Positions 26,900-32,837 of a stretch of 32,837 bases of DNA are shown here, in pieces; position 1 is the stretch's first letter; each line of letters starts with the position of its first letter. The notes below the pieces were generated by a model, which was not told the DNA's origin, did no database searches, and saw only the letters and a list, made by a program, of their open reading frames with translations. A program made the translations under genes and the position numbers. Location of the stretch: NCBI GenBank assembly GCA_023411375.1, contig JAEYOW010000054.1, positions 1 through 32,837 on the forward strand, in the 5' to 3' direction. The stretch is from Bacillota bacterium (lineage in GTDB: Bacteria > Bacillota > Clostridia > Christensenellales > Aristaeellaceae).

Positions 26900-28005
26900 G
26901 AATGCTCCTTTTTGATTTTAGCGATTTCCCTTGCCCGTGCAATTAACAATCCGGCCAGGTCCCCTTCCACTCTTTCAGGCGGCCTGCCCTTTTCAAACAA
27001 CGCGCCCACGGCGTAGGCGCCGCCTTCGCCGCCCGCCGCGCCGCCGGCCGCGGACAACCCGCCGCCTGCCAGGCCGATATCCGCTTCCCGCGCCTCGCCG
27101 GGGCCGTTGACCACGCAGCCCATCACGGCTACGTTCAGCGGTACGCGGATATCAGACAGCTCCTTTTCCACGCGCGCGGCGATGGCGGCGACGTCGATGC
27201 CCGTGCGCCCGCATGTGGGGCAGCTGATTACGTTGACAAAACCCGTGCGAAGCCCCACGGCCTTTAAGATATCGATGGCGGCCTGAGCCTCGGGGATGGG
27301 GCTTCCCGTCAGCGATACGCGGATGGTGTTGCCAATGCCCCGCAGTAGCAGCGCGCCGATACCGACGGCGCTTTTGATGTTGCCTGCGCCGGGCAGCCCT
27401 GCCTCCGTTACGCCCACATGCAGAGGGTAATCCGTTTCCTTCGCGGCCAGCTCGTACGCCTCCACGGTCAGCGGCACAGAGCTGGCTTTGAGGGAAAGCA
27501 CAATTTCATCAAAACCGGCGGCCTCCAGCAGCCTTGCGTGGGAAAGCGCGCTGTCCACCATCCCACGGGCGGTAACGCCGCCGTCGCGGGCAAGGATATC
27601 CTTTTCGATGGAACCGCTGTTGACTCCAATCCGGATGGGCACATGGTGCGCCCTGGCGCAGTCGGCCACCCGGCGGACGCCGTCGGCGCTGCCGATGTTG
27701 CCGGGATTGATGCGCACCTTGGCGATTCCGCGCTCTATTGCGCCCACGGCAAGGTCTGCGCGGTAATGGATATCCGCCACCAGCGGCACGGGCGACCCAT
27801 CGATAACCGTGGGCAACGCTTCCAGGCATTTTTCATCATAAACGCTCAGACGGACGATATCGCAGCCCGCATAAGCCAGCTCGCGCACCTGCGCAAGCGT
27901 CGCCCCGGCGTCACGGGTGTCGGTGTTGGTCATGCTTTGCACGGTTACAGGAGCGTTTCCGCCAATCGGGGTTTGCCTGATGAAAAAGGAACGGGTCTGG
28001 CGCAT
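26896..28005 (-). CDS. ispG: 4-hydroxy-3-methylbut-2-enyl diphosphate synthase
   Basis: This 369-residue [4Fe-4S] enzyme (GcpE) makes HMBPP from MEcPP, the penultimate step of the MEP isoprenoid pathway. The cluster ligands C262 and C265 (SCPTCGRTGID) and C297 with E304 (MGCVVNGPGEAREADIG) are present. So is the N-terminal TIM-barrel start VQSMTNTDT. The loop after ADIGLAGG holds a Gly/Ala-rich insertion (about 313-333) that is short and compact in most homologues (AGGKGEG). GGGAGGG lies seven bases before the ATG. It is cotranscribed with polC, a common arrangement in Clostridia, and follows the HD-GYP gene by 47 bases. IspG supplies undecaprenyl precursors used by the glycan genes elsewhere in the window. 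Confidence 0.97.
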   Translation of the reverse strand: MRQTRSFFIRQTPIGGNAPVTVQSMTNTDTRDAGATLAQVRELAYAGCDIVRLSVYDEKCLEALPTVIDGSPVPLVADIHYRADLAVGAIERGIAKVRINPGNIGSADGVRRVADCARAHHVPIRIGVNSGSIEKDILARDGGVTARGMVDSALSHARLLEAAGFDEIVLSLKASSVPLTVEAYELAAKETDYPLHVGVTEAGLPGAGNIKSAVGIGALLLRGIGNTIRVSLTGSPIPEAQAAIDILKAVGLRTGFVNVISCPTCGRTGIDVAAIAARVEKELSDIRVPLNVAVMGCVVNGPGEAREADIGLAGGGLSAAGGAAGGEGGAYAVGALFEKGRPPERVEGDLAGLLIARAREIAKIKKEHS

Positions 28006-28052
28006 ATAAAGTCCCTCCCTAAAGCAAGAATAAGGTTTGAAGCCCGGGCGTT

Positions 28053-28946
28053 TCAGAAGGAAAAGCCTTCGCTGTTCACAAGTGATTCCAGCGCCGCGAC
28101 GATGCTGCGGTCGTATTGCGCGGGCATGCTCTTTAGTTCGCGGGCCGCTTCGCGGTAGCTCTTTCTGTGCGCGTAAGGCCGACCGGCCGTCATGGCCTCA
28201 AAGGAGTCGGCAACGGCCAGAATCCTGGCGCCCAGTGGAATGGCGCCGCCTAACAGCCCGTCCGGATAGCCGCTGCCATCCAGCCTTTCGTGGTGCCAAC
28301 GGGCAAGGTGCGCTACCTTCTTGCCGAAAAACCGCAGGAGGATTTCCTCACTGTCCACGGGGTGGCGCTTAATACGCTCATACTCCTCAGCCGTCACCAC
28401 GCTCTCCTTTTTAAGAATTTCGTCCGGCGTGTTGCATTTTCCCACGTCATGGAAAAGGGACGCGGCCACAAGGTCATCCATGGATAGGCCGTCCACAGAC
28501 TCCAGCGTCTGGAAGAGCTTAACGCTCAGCCGCATCACGCGCTGGCTGTGGCTGAGCGTCTGATGGTCCTTTTGGTCAATCCTGAGCGTAGTATCGCGCA
28601 ATTCCTGCTGGTAGTTGTTTAAATAATCATAAAGAGGAGCATCTGAAATATACAGCAGCTCGGCCTCCACGGCCGCCTTTAGGCGCACGTCCTGATTGAG
28701 GCCCGCAGTGTAGAAGCAGTCGCCCGGCATAAGCGCGCCTCCGTCCCCATCCAGAATATCGAGCCTGCCTTTGAGTACAAAAAATATTTCCGTAAGGGAA
28801 GGACTGTCGGCCGGGCTGACCCAGATGATGTCTTCCGGCGTAACGAGCTGGTGCATGATTTCAAGGTTGGAGCGACGAAGAATCAATGAAAGGTTGTTAA
28901 GCTCGGTCGTCCGGTCCTGGACGCGTACGATATGAAGGCCATCCAT
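28053..28946 (-). CDS. HD-GYP domain protein with cupin/cNMP-like sensor
   Basis: This 297-residue protein joins a sensor to a phosphodiesterase-type domain. The N-terminal part (about 15-105) has a beta-rich, jelly-roll-like pattern with FFVLKGRLDILDGDGG and MPGDCFYTAG, as in cyclic-nucleotide-binding or cupin domains. The C-terminal HD-GYP domain has HDVGK (166-170) and HHERLDGSGYPDG (218-230), with the metal-binding residues intact. HD-GYP proteins hydrolyse cyclic di-GMP to pGpG or GMP, so cyclic di-GMP turnover is the likely output. The N-terminal ligand is unknown. AAGGAGG precedes the ATG, and an extended -10 promoter lies 43 bases upstream. It is the first gene of the ispG-polC unit, an unusual partner for a replication gene. 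Confidence 0.9.
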   Translation of the reverse strand: MDGLHIVRVQDRTTELNNLSLILRRSNLEIMHQLVTPEDIIWVSPADSPSLTEIFFVLKGRLDILDGDGGALMPGDCFYTAGLNQDVRLKAAVEAELLYISDAPLYDYLNNYQQELRDTTLRIDQKDHQTLSHSQRVMRLSVKLFQTLESVDGLSMDDLVAASLFHDVGKCNTPDEILKKESVVTAEEYERIKRHPVDSEEILLRFFGKKVAHLARWHHERLDGSGYPDGLLGGAIPLGARILAVADSFEAMTAGRPYAHRKSYREAARELKSMPAQYDRSIVAALESLVNSEGFSF

Positions 28947-28988
28947 GCCGTTTCCTCCTTATGCGGACGATACAAACCGCCATTACTC

Positions 28989-29017
28989 ATTATAGCATGA
29001 GCCGGGCGATTCGCCAA
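28989..29017 (-). promoter_or_regulatory. Promoter of the HD-GYP-ispG-polC operon
   Basis: On the minus strand TTGGCG (29017-29012) and TATAAT (28994-28989) are separated by 17 bases, and TGC before the -10 makes it extended. Transcription would start near 28982, leaving a ~36-base leader. Confidence 0.78.
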
Positions 29018-29074
29018 ACGCGCGCCGGAGAAAATTGGTAAAATCCCGATGACCCGCAAACAAATCCGCGCCGT

Positions 29075-29103
29075 TTGACAAAAAATGCCCCGTGAACTAT
29101 ACT
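29075..29103 (+). promoter_or_regulatory. Promoter of the GT-C gene
   Basis: Consensus TTGACA (29075-29080) and TATACT (29098-29103) lie 17 bases apart. The predicted start near 29110 rules out any start codon for the downstream gene before that point, in particular the in-frame ATG at 29092. Confidence 0.83.
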
Positions 29104-29145
29104 CGCCTTATTCGGCGAAACGGACCGGGAAATAAGGAGGCGGAT

Positions 29146-30807
29146 TTGCGCATGGCGGGCACAAAGGCTGCGGCTCGGACACATTCATGGTGGATGGGCA
29201 CGCTGGTTGTTTTCTACACGCTGATGATGGGCCTGATCCTGGGCTGCCTTCTCTTTCTGCCCCATCTGGATTACCAGTGCAAAAAGGTCTTTGATATTGC
29301 GAACCTGCCGCTGCTGCTTGGCGGTATGGGACTGATGCTGGCGCTGATGTGCGCGTATCTCTGGTTGACGGGGAGCGGACGGGTCTTGCGGCTTCGCGCG
29401 TACCGCTTAGCCGCACAGCATAAAAACTGTTTATATCTGCTTTGCCTTCTGCTCCTGCTGCTGACGCAGGTATATATCGCGCGCAACGTGCTTTTTAGGG
29501 CGGGGTGGGATCCCGGGGCCGTGTTGCAGTTCGCGCACGGCCGGGCCCAGAGTATACCGCCAAGCGGGTGGGAAAGCGCGTATTTTTCAAGATGCCCCAA
29601 CAATTTGCTTTTGACCTGGTTTTACTCCTTTGCGCTAAGGGTCAACCAGGCGGTCGGCGTCTGGAACGGCTCGGAATCCAGCAGCTATCTGATGTCCCTT
29701 GTGTTTATCAATTGCCTGATCTCCTGCGCCGCTTCGGCGCTTGTGTTTGGCAGCGTGAAGCGGTTGACGGGAAGCGGACGCTGCGCGCGGCTGGCATGGG
29801 CGGTTTACTGTGCGCTGATTGGCCTGTCGCCATGGTTTCTGGTTGCATATTCCGACGCGGTCGGGTTGCTGTTTCCCATTCTTATCTGCTATCTGTTGAT
29901 CCGTCCGTTCCGGTCGCGCTTGGTGAAGGGGTTGCTGATCGGCTTTGCGGGCTGCGTCGGCTATCTGATTAAGCCTCAGGCGGTTATAGTGCTGATCGCG
30001 GTTATGATTGTCAAAGGGCTTTCGCTGTTGAGGCTAAACTGTCGCAAGGCGGTCGGGCTATGCGTGCGCACGGCGGTTCCCATGGTTGCGGCGGCGCTTA
30101 TCACCTTCGGTTTATACCAGCGTGTGGTGACGCCGGCCATGGGCCTGCGGCTGGACCCGGAGGCGAGCTTTACGATTCCCCATTTCCTGATGATTGGGTT
30201 GAACGAAGAAACCACAGGAGGGTACAGCGAGGAGGACGTTCGGTTTTCCGCATCGTTTAAAACAAATGAGGAACGCGGACGGGCCAATTTGCAAAGGGCC
30301 ATGGAGCGCCTTAAGACATTCGGACCTGCGGGCTACGCCGAGTTTCTCGTAAAGAAAACGCTGTTTAACTACAACGACGGTACCTTTGGCTGGGGCGGTG
30401 AGGGGGATTTTTCCAACTGGGTCTGTCAGGATGTAAACACAAAGGCGTCGCCGCTGCTTAAATCCATCTATTATCACCAGGGAACAAATCATCATTATCT
30501 GGCGACATTCTTTCAGGGCGTTTGGCTGCTGATACTCGCGGGTTGCCTGCTGGCAGGGTGCGCGCTGCGCCGGCAGCCTCGAGAGGCCGCGGAAAAAATG
30601 GCCGTCGTGCTCCTCTCCCTCGTCGGGCTGACGCTTTTTGAACTGCTGTTTGAGGCGCGCGCCCGGTATCTGTATACCTTCGCCCCGGTTTATCTGCTGG
30701 CTGCCGTTTTAGGCTGGCGGCAGATGCTTTGCGTTGTGCGTCACCTGCTTTCAGGAAAGGAGACAGCCGGCGCCAATCAGCAAAAAGTCGCAAAAAAATC
30801 GCCGTAA
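29146..30807 (+). CDS. GT-C (GT39-like) membrane glycosyltransferase
   Basis: This 553-residue polytopic membrane protein has about twelve hydrophobic segments. The GT-C fold is suggested by a first outer loop with an acidic residue (D122 in GWDPGAV), a C-terminal soluble stretch with RARYLYTFAPVY, and overall similarity in pattern to GT39/ArnT-like mannosyl- and aminoarabinosyl-transferases. Such enzymes use polyprenyl-phosphate sugars to glycosylate proteins or glycans outside the membrane. AAGGAGG lies five bases before TTG 29146 and eleven before ATG 29152; I favour TTG but either may be used. It is a single-gene unit with its own promoter, separate from the glycan operon at 10672-15578, whose DPM1-like enzyme could supply its donor. 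That link is inference. Confidence 0.78.
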   Translation: MRMAGTKAAARTHSWWMGTLVVFYTLMMGLILGCLLFLPHLDYQCKKVFDIANLPLLLGGMGLMLALMCAYLWLTGSGRVLRLRAYRLAAQHKNCLYLLCLLLLLLTQVYIARNVLFRAGWDPGAVLQFAHGRAQSIPPSGWESAYFSRCPNNLLLTWFYSFALRVNQAVGVWNGSESSSYLMSLVFINCLISCAASALVFGSVKRLTGSGRCARLAWAVYCALIGLSPWFLVAYSDAVGLLFPILICYLLIRPFRSRLVKGLLIGFAGCVGYLIKPQAVIVLIAVMIVKGLSLLRLNCRKAVGLCVRTAVPMVAAALITFGLYQRVVTPAMGLRLDPEASFTIPHFLMIGLNEETTGGYSEEDVRFSASFKTNEERGRANLQRAMERLKTFGPAGYAEFLVKKTLFNYNDGTFGWGGEGDFSNWVCQDVNTKASPLLKSIYYHQGTNHHYLATFFQGVWLLILAGCLLAGCALRRQPREAAEKMAVVLLSLVGLTLFELLFEARARYLYTFAPVYLLAAVLGWRQMLCVVRHLLSGKETAGANQQKVAKKSP

Positions 30808-30812
30808 TGTCA

Positions 30813-30841
30813 TTGACACAAGCGTTTAAAACAGATATGAT
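30813..30841 (+). promoter_or_regulatory. Promoter of the corA leader
   Basis: TTGACA (30813-30818) and TATGAT (30836-30841) are separated by exactly 17 bases, starting five bases after the stop of the GT-C gene. Transcription near 30848 gives corA an unusually long leader of ~215 bases that carries a short reading frame. Confidence 0.8.
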
Positions 30842-30885
30842 GATCGTGGGCTTTAAGCGCGATTACGCCGAAAGGAGGAGCCACT

Positions 30886-30999
30886 GTGGACGCGGACCCG
30901 TACAGTCGAAACGATGTTTTGACCCTGTTTGGCATACAGCTTCATCATGCTCCGGGAGTTCGGCGCAGGGCGGCGCGGCCACGAGTGCCGCGTGCGTAG
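30886..30999 (+). CDS. Putative 37-residue leader peptide of corA
   Basis: This short frame starts with GTG, six bases after AAAGGAGG and then GAGCCACT-type spacing, the best ribosome-binding site in the area. It ends at TAG 30997. The peptide begins M-D-A-D-P-Y and later has GVRRRAARPRVPRA. The enterobacterial Mg2+ leader MgtL begins M-E-P-D-P and has an Arg triplet; acidic-Pro starts destabilise ribosomes when Mg2+ is low. A leader ORF (CorL) is also known before Salmonella corA. The resemblance is in composition and position, not in alignable homology. It could instead be an unrelated small protein or chance. Its 3' half is GC-rich and can fold (GCGCGGC with GCCGCGT near 30972-30996). Confidence 0.45.
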   Translation: MDADPYSRNDVLTLFGIQLHHAPGVRRRAARPRVPRA

Positions 31000-31013
31000 T
31001 TTTGCGCTCTGAT

Positions 31014-31054
31014 CTGCCCGGAAGCAACGCCGCATCGCGGCTGCGGAAAGGCAG
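31014..31054 (+). promoter_or_regulatory. Hairpin that can mask the corA ribosome-binding site
   Basis: CTGCC (31014-31018) pairs with GGCAG (31050-31054), which is part of the corA ribosome-binding site GGCAGG. GU and AU pairs extend the stem to 31011-31018 with 31050-31057. Inside is a 5-bp stem GCCGC/GCGGC (31029-31041). A T-rich TTTTTATTT follows, so it could act as a terminator or as a sequestering stem. An alternative pairing of CCCGG (31017-31021) with CCGGG (30952-30956) inside the short frame would open it. Confidence 0.45.
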
Positions 31055-31064
31055 GTTTTTATTT

Positions 31065-31997
31065 ATGAAGAAGATTTATTTGACGGTGGACGATCACCTC
31101 ACGGAGATCAGCACGCTGGAAAAGGGGTGCTGGGTGCATCTGCAAAACCCCACGCGGGAGGAGATCGAAGGGCTGAACGCGCGCTTCGCGCTGGATCCCA
31201 CCTATCTGCAGGCCGCGCTGGACGAGGAGGAGAGCGCCCGTATTGAGCGCAACGACGATCAGACCCTGATCATCGTTGATATTCCCTATGTGGAAGCCGA
31301 GGACAACGGGTATAGCTATACAACCATCCCTATGGGTATCATCATGGTGGACGACGTGATCATCACCGTGTCCACGCGCGACAGCGCCATTATCACCGAT
31401 TTTACCGAGGAGCGCATTCGCGGCTTTTGGACGTTCAAGCGCACGCGCTTTATTCTGCAGCTGCTGCACCGCAACGCGTCACGCTTTCTGGCGTATTTGA
31501 AGCAGATCGACAAGGCAAGCATGTTCGTGCAGGAGCGTCTTCAGGCCAGCATGCGCAACCAGGAGCTTTTGCAGATGATGAAGCTGGAAAAAAGCCTGGT
31601 TTTCTTCTCCACCAGCTTAAAGGGCAACGAGATGGTGCTGGAGAAGATGATGCGCATGGATATGCTGCGCAAATATCCCGAGGACAGCGACCTGCTGGAG
31701 GATGTCATTATCGAGAACAAGCAGGCCATGGAGATGTGCGCCATCTACCGCGATATTATGTCCGGCACGATGGACGCGTTCGCCTCGATTATTTCCAACA
31801 ACCTTAATATCGTCATGAAGGTGCTGACAAGCCTGACCGTGGTGCTTGCCGTGCCGACGATCTTCGCGTCGCTTTGGGGCATGAACGTGGATGTGCCTTT
31901 CCAGAACTCTCCCGTCGGTTTCTGGGTGGTGCTGGGTATATCGGTGATCGCGAGCATATGCGCGTTTGTGCTTTTGTGGCGCAAAAAGATGTTCTGA
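31065..31997 (+). CDS. corA: CorA-family magnesium transporter
   Basis: This 310-residue divalent-cation channel forms pentamers in the cytoplasmic membrane and takes up Mg2+ (sometimes Co2+ or Ni2+). The long N-terminal cytoplasmic part includes the helix with RFILQLLHRNASRFLAYLKQI and a long helical stalk. Two membrane helices lie at the C-terminus (about 248-272 and 282-303). The selectivity motif G273-M-N275 follows the first of them (SLWGMNVD). The C-terminal tail is basic (WRKKMF). The start is ATG 31065, nine bases after GGCAGG. Upstream in-frame codons are open but lie in the promoter and leader and are not used. It is preceded by a long leader with a short reading frame, and the SDR gene follows 28 bases after its stop. 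Confidence 0.95.
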   Translation: MKKIYLTVDDHLTEISTLEKGCWVHLQNPTREEIEGLNARFALDPTYLQAALDEEESARIERNDDQTLIIVDIPYVEAEDNGYSYTTIPMGIIMVDDVIITVSTRDSAIITDFTEERIRGFWTFKRTRFILQLLHRNASRFLAYLKQIDKASMFVQERLQASMRNQELLQMMKLEKSLVFFSTSLKGNEMVLEKMMRMDMLRKYPEDSDLLEDVIIENKQAMEMCAIYRDIMSGTMDAFASIISNNLNIVMKVLTSLTVVLAVPTIFASLWGMNVDVPFQNSPVGFWVVLGISVIASICAFVLLWRKKMF

Positions 31998-32025
31998 TCC
32001 GGCATGTGAAAAAGGAGGCTGCGCT

Positions 32026-32742
32026 ATGCGTACCGCGCTGATCACGGGCGGCAGCCGCGGCATTGGCGCGGCCGCCGTGCGCGCTTTTACCGCCGCGGGA
32101 TATCAAACGGCGTTTTTCTATCGCAGCAGCGGCGGTGAGGCGGCGGCGCTTGCCTGCGAGACGGGCGCGGTGCCCGTGCGATGCGACGTGACGGATAGCG
32201 TGCGGGTCAATGCCGGGTGCGCACAGGCCCTTGCGCGGCTGGGCCATATCGACGCGCTGGTGAACAATGCCGGCGTCGCCCAGCAAAAGCTGTTTACCGA
32301 CCTGACGGACGGGGACTGGCGGCTTATGCTGGACACGAACCTGACGGGCGCGTTTTATGTGACGCGCGCGGTGCTTCCCGGAATGATTTCGCGCAAAGCG
32401 GGACGGATTGTAAATATATCCAGCATTTGGGGACAGGTGGGCGCAAGCTGCGAGGTGCATTATTCCGCGGCGAAGGCGGGACTGATCGGTATGACGAAGG
32501 CCCTTGCCAAAGAAGTCGCGCCAAGCGGGATAACGGTCAACTGCGTATGTCCCGGCGTGATTGAAACGGAGATGCTTGGCTGTTTTGACTCGGACACGCT
32601 GGAGGTTTTAAGGGAAGAAACGCCTGTGGGCAGGCTGGGAACGCCCGGGGATGTAGCGGATTGCCTGCTGTGGCTGTGCGCTGAAAAGGCTGGGTTTGTG
32701 ACGGGCCAGATCATCGGGGTAAACGGCGGGTTTGGAGAGTAG
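32026..32742 (+). CDS. SDR family oxidoreductase (FabG-like)
   Basis: This 238-residue short-chain dehydrogenase/reductase uses NAD(P)H. It shows TGGSRGIG (7-14) for cofactor binding, NNAG (80-83), N105 and the catalytic S133, Y146 and K150 (YSAAK). The PGVIETEM block and a C-terminal VNGGFGE complete the fold. AAAGGAGG lies seven bases before ATG 32026; an earlier in-frame ATG at 31966 is inside corA. It resembles 3-oxoacyl-ACP reductases such as YmfI/FabG, but no other fatty-acid genes are nearby, so the substrate is open. It is probably cotranscribed with corA. Confidence 0.93.
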   Translation: MRTALITGGSRGIGAAAVRAFTAAGYQTAFFYRSSGGEAAALACETGAVPVRCDVTDSVRVNAGCAQALARLGHIDALVNNAGVAQQKLFTDLTDGDWRLMLDTNLTGAFYVTRAVLPGMISRKAGRIVNISSIWGQVGASCEVHYSAAKAGLIGMTKALAKEVAPSGITVNCVCPGVIETEMLGCFDSDTLEVLREETPVGRLGTPGDVADCLLWLCAEKAGFVTGQIIGVNGGFGE

Positions 32743-32837
32743 GGGCCGCCGGGTGCTCAACGGAATTATTTCGTCTAATACAAGGGCCGGCGCCCCGTTA
32801 AAAACCGCCCCCGCGGCAATCAGTTGTAAAAACCCCA
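32743..32837. other. Window end without a recognised gene
   Basis: The last 95 bases after the SDR stop contain no open frame with a ribosome-binding site, no clear terminator and no RNA gene. The segment is GC-rich with short A runs, and the window probably stops at a contig end. Confidence 0.5.

Noticed and set aside
30729..31064. N-terminal extension of CorA upstream of ATG 31065
   Set aside because: The extension overlaps the end of the GT-C gene and the corA promoter, and its residues do not look like the CorA family.
30848..31064. M-box (ykoK) magnesium riboswitch before corA
   Set aside because: The conserved GGTGAGGCTCCT-type core of the M-box is not present. The leader is better described by the short reading frame and hairpins.

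Overview
This GC-rich window comes from a bacterium, most likely a member of the Bacillota (Clostridia-like). The evidence is a full PolC-type DNA polymerase III, very strong AGGAGG ribosome-binding sites, frequent TTG starts, an MEP-pathway ispG, a VanW-domain protein and an HD-GYP protein. A gut-type clostridial lineage is my inference; the sequence does not fix the species. The first ~50 bases (a run of 17 G, then C-rich low-complexity DNA) look like a contig end or sequencing artefact. No rRNA, tRNA, CRISPR array, transposase, integrase or phage gene was seen. This is mostly chromosomal core and metabolic DNA, with one surface-polysaccharide segment.

Layout: (1) 78-3813, plus strand: a URO-D-family (corrinoid methyltransferase-like) protein, two CUT1 sugar ABC permeases and an aldo/keto reductase, closed by a strong terminator. 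The solute-binding protein and ATPase are not in the window. (2) 7521-4139, minus strand: HAD-IB phosphatase, cytoplasmic serine hydrolase and citramalate synthase. A divergent PlsC-like protein (7673-8326) has its own consensus promoter. (3) 10519-8401, minus: galactose mutarotase and a DUF2804 protein. (4) 10672-15578, plus, from a consensus promoter: DUF2142 membrane protein, Wzx-like flippase, two GT2 glycosyltransferases and DUF2304, tightly packed or overlapping. This reads as a small surface-glycan export and assembly operon. (5) 15771-21237, plus: ftsH, a PHP-domain phosphoesterase, a VanW/G5-like membrane protein and a TtcA-family tRNA thiolase, ending in a 17-bp bidirectional terminator. 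(6) 28946-21295, minus: HD-GYP protein, ispG, polC (ATGA overlap with ispG) and a secreted three-module protein. (7) 29146-32742, plus: a GT-C (GT39-like) membrane glycosyltransferase, then a separate promoter driving a ~215-nt leader, corA and an SDR oxidoreductase.

The most interesting signal is the corA leader (30813-31064). A consensus promoter is followed by a 37-codon reading frame with a near-perfect ribosome-binding site. Its start (M-D-A-D-P) and later Arg triplet recall the Mg2+-sensing leader peptide MgtL of enterobacteria. A hairpin downstream can cover the corA ribosome-binding site. This suggests translation-coupled Mg2+ control of corA, reached independently of the enterobacterial systems. 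It is a hypothesis from sequence only. Other notable items are a secreted protein whose third repeat is split by an ~88-residue acidic insert, overlapping alternative hairpins between polC and that gene, a Gly/Ala-rich insertion in IspG, and an acyltransferase-like protein with H-x7-D in place of H-x4-D.
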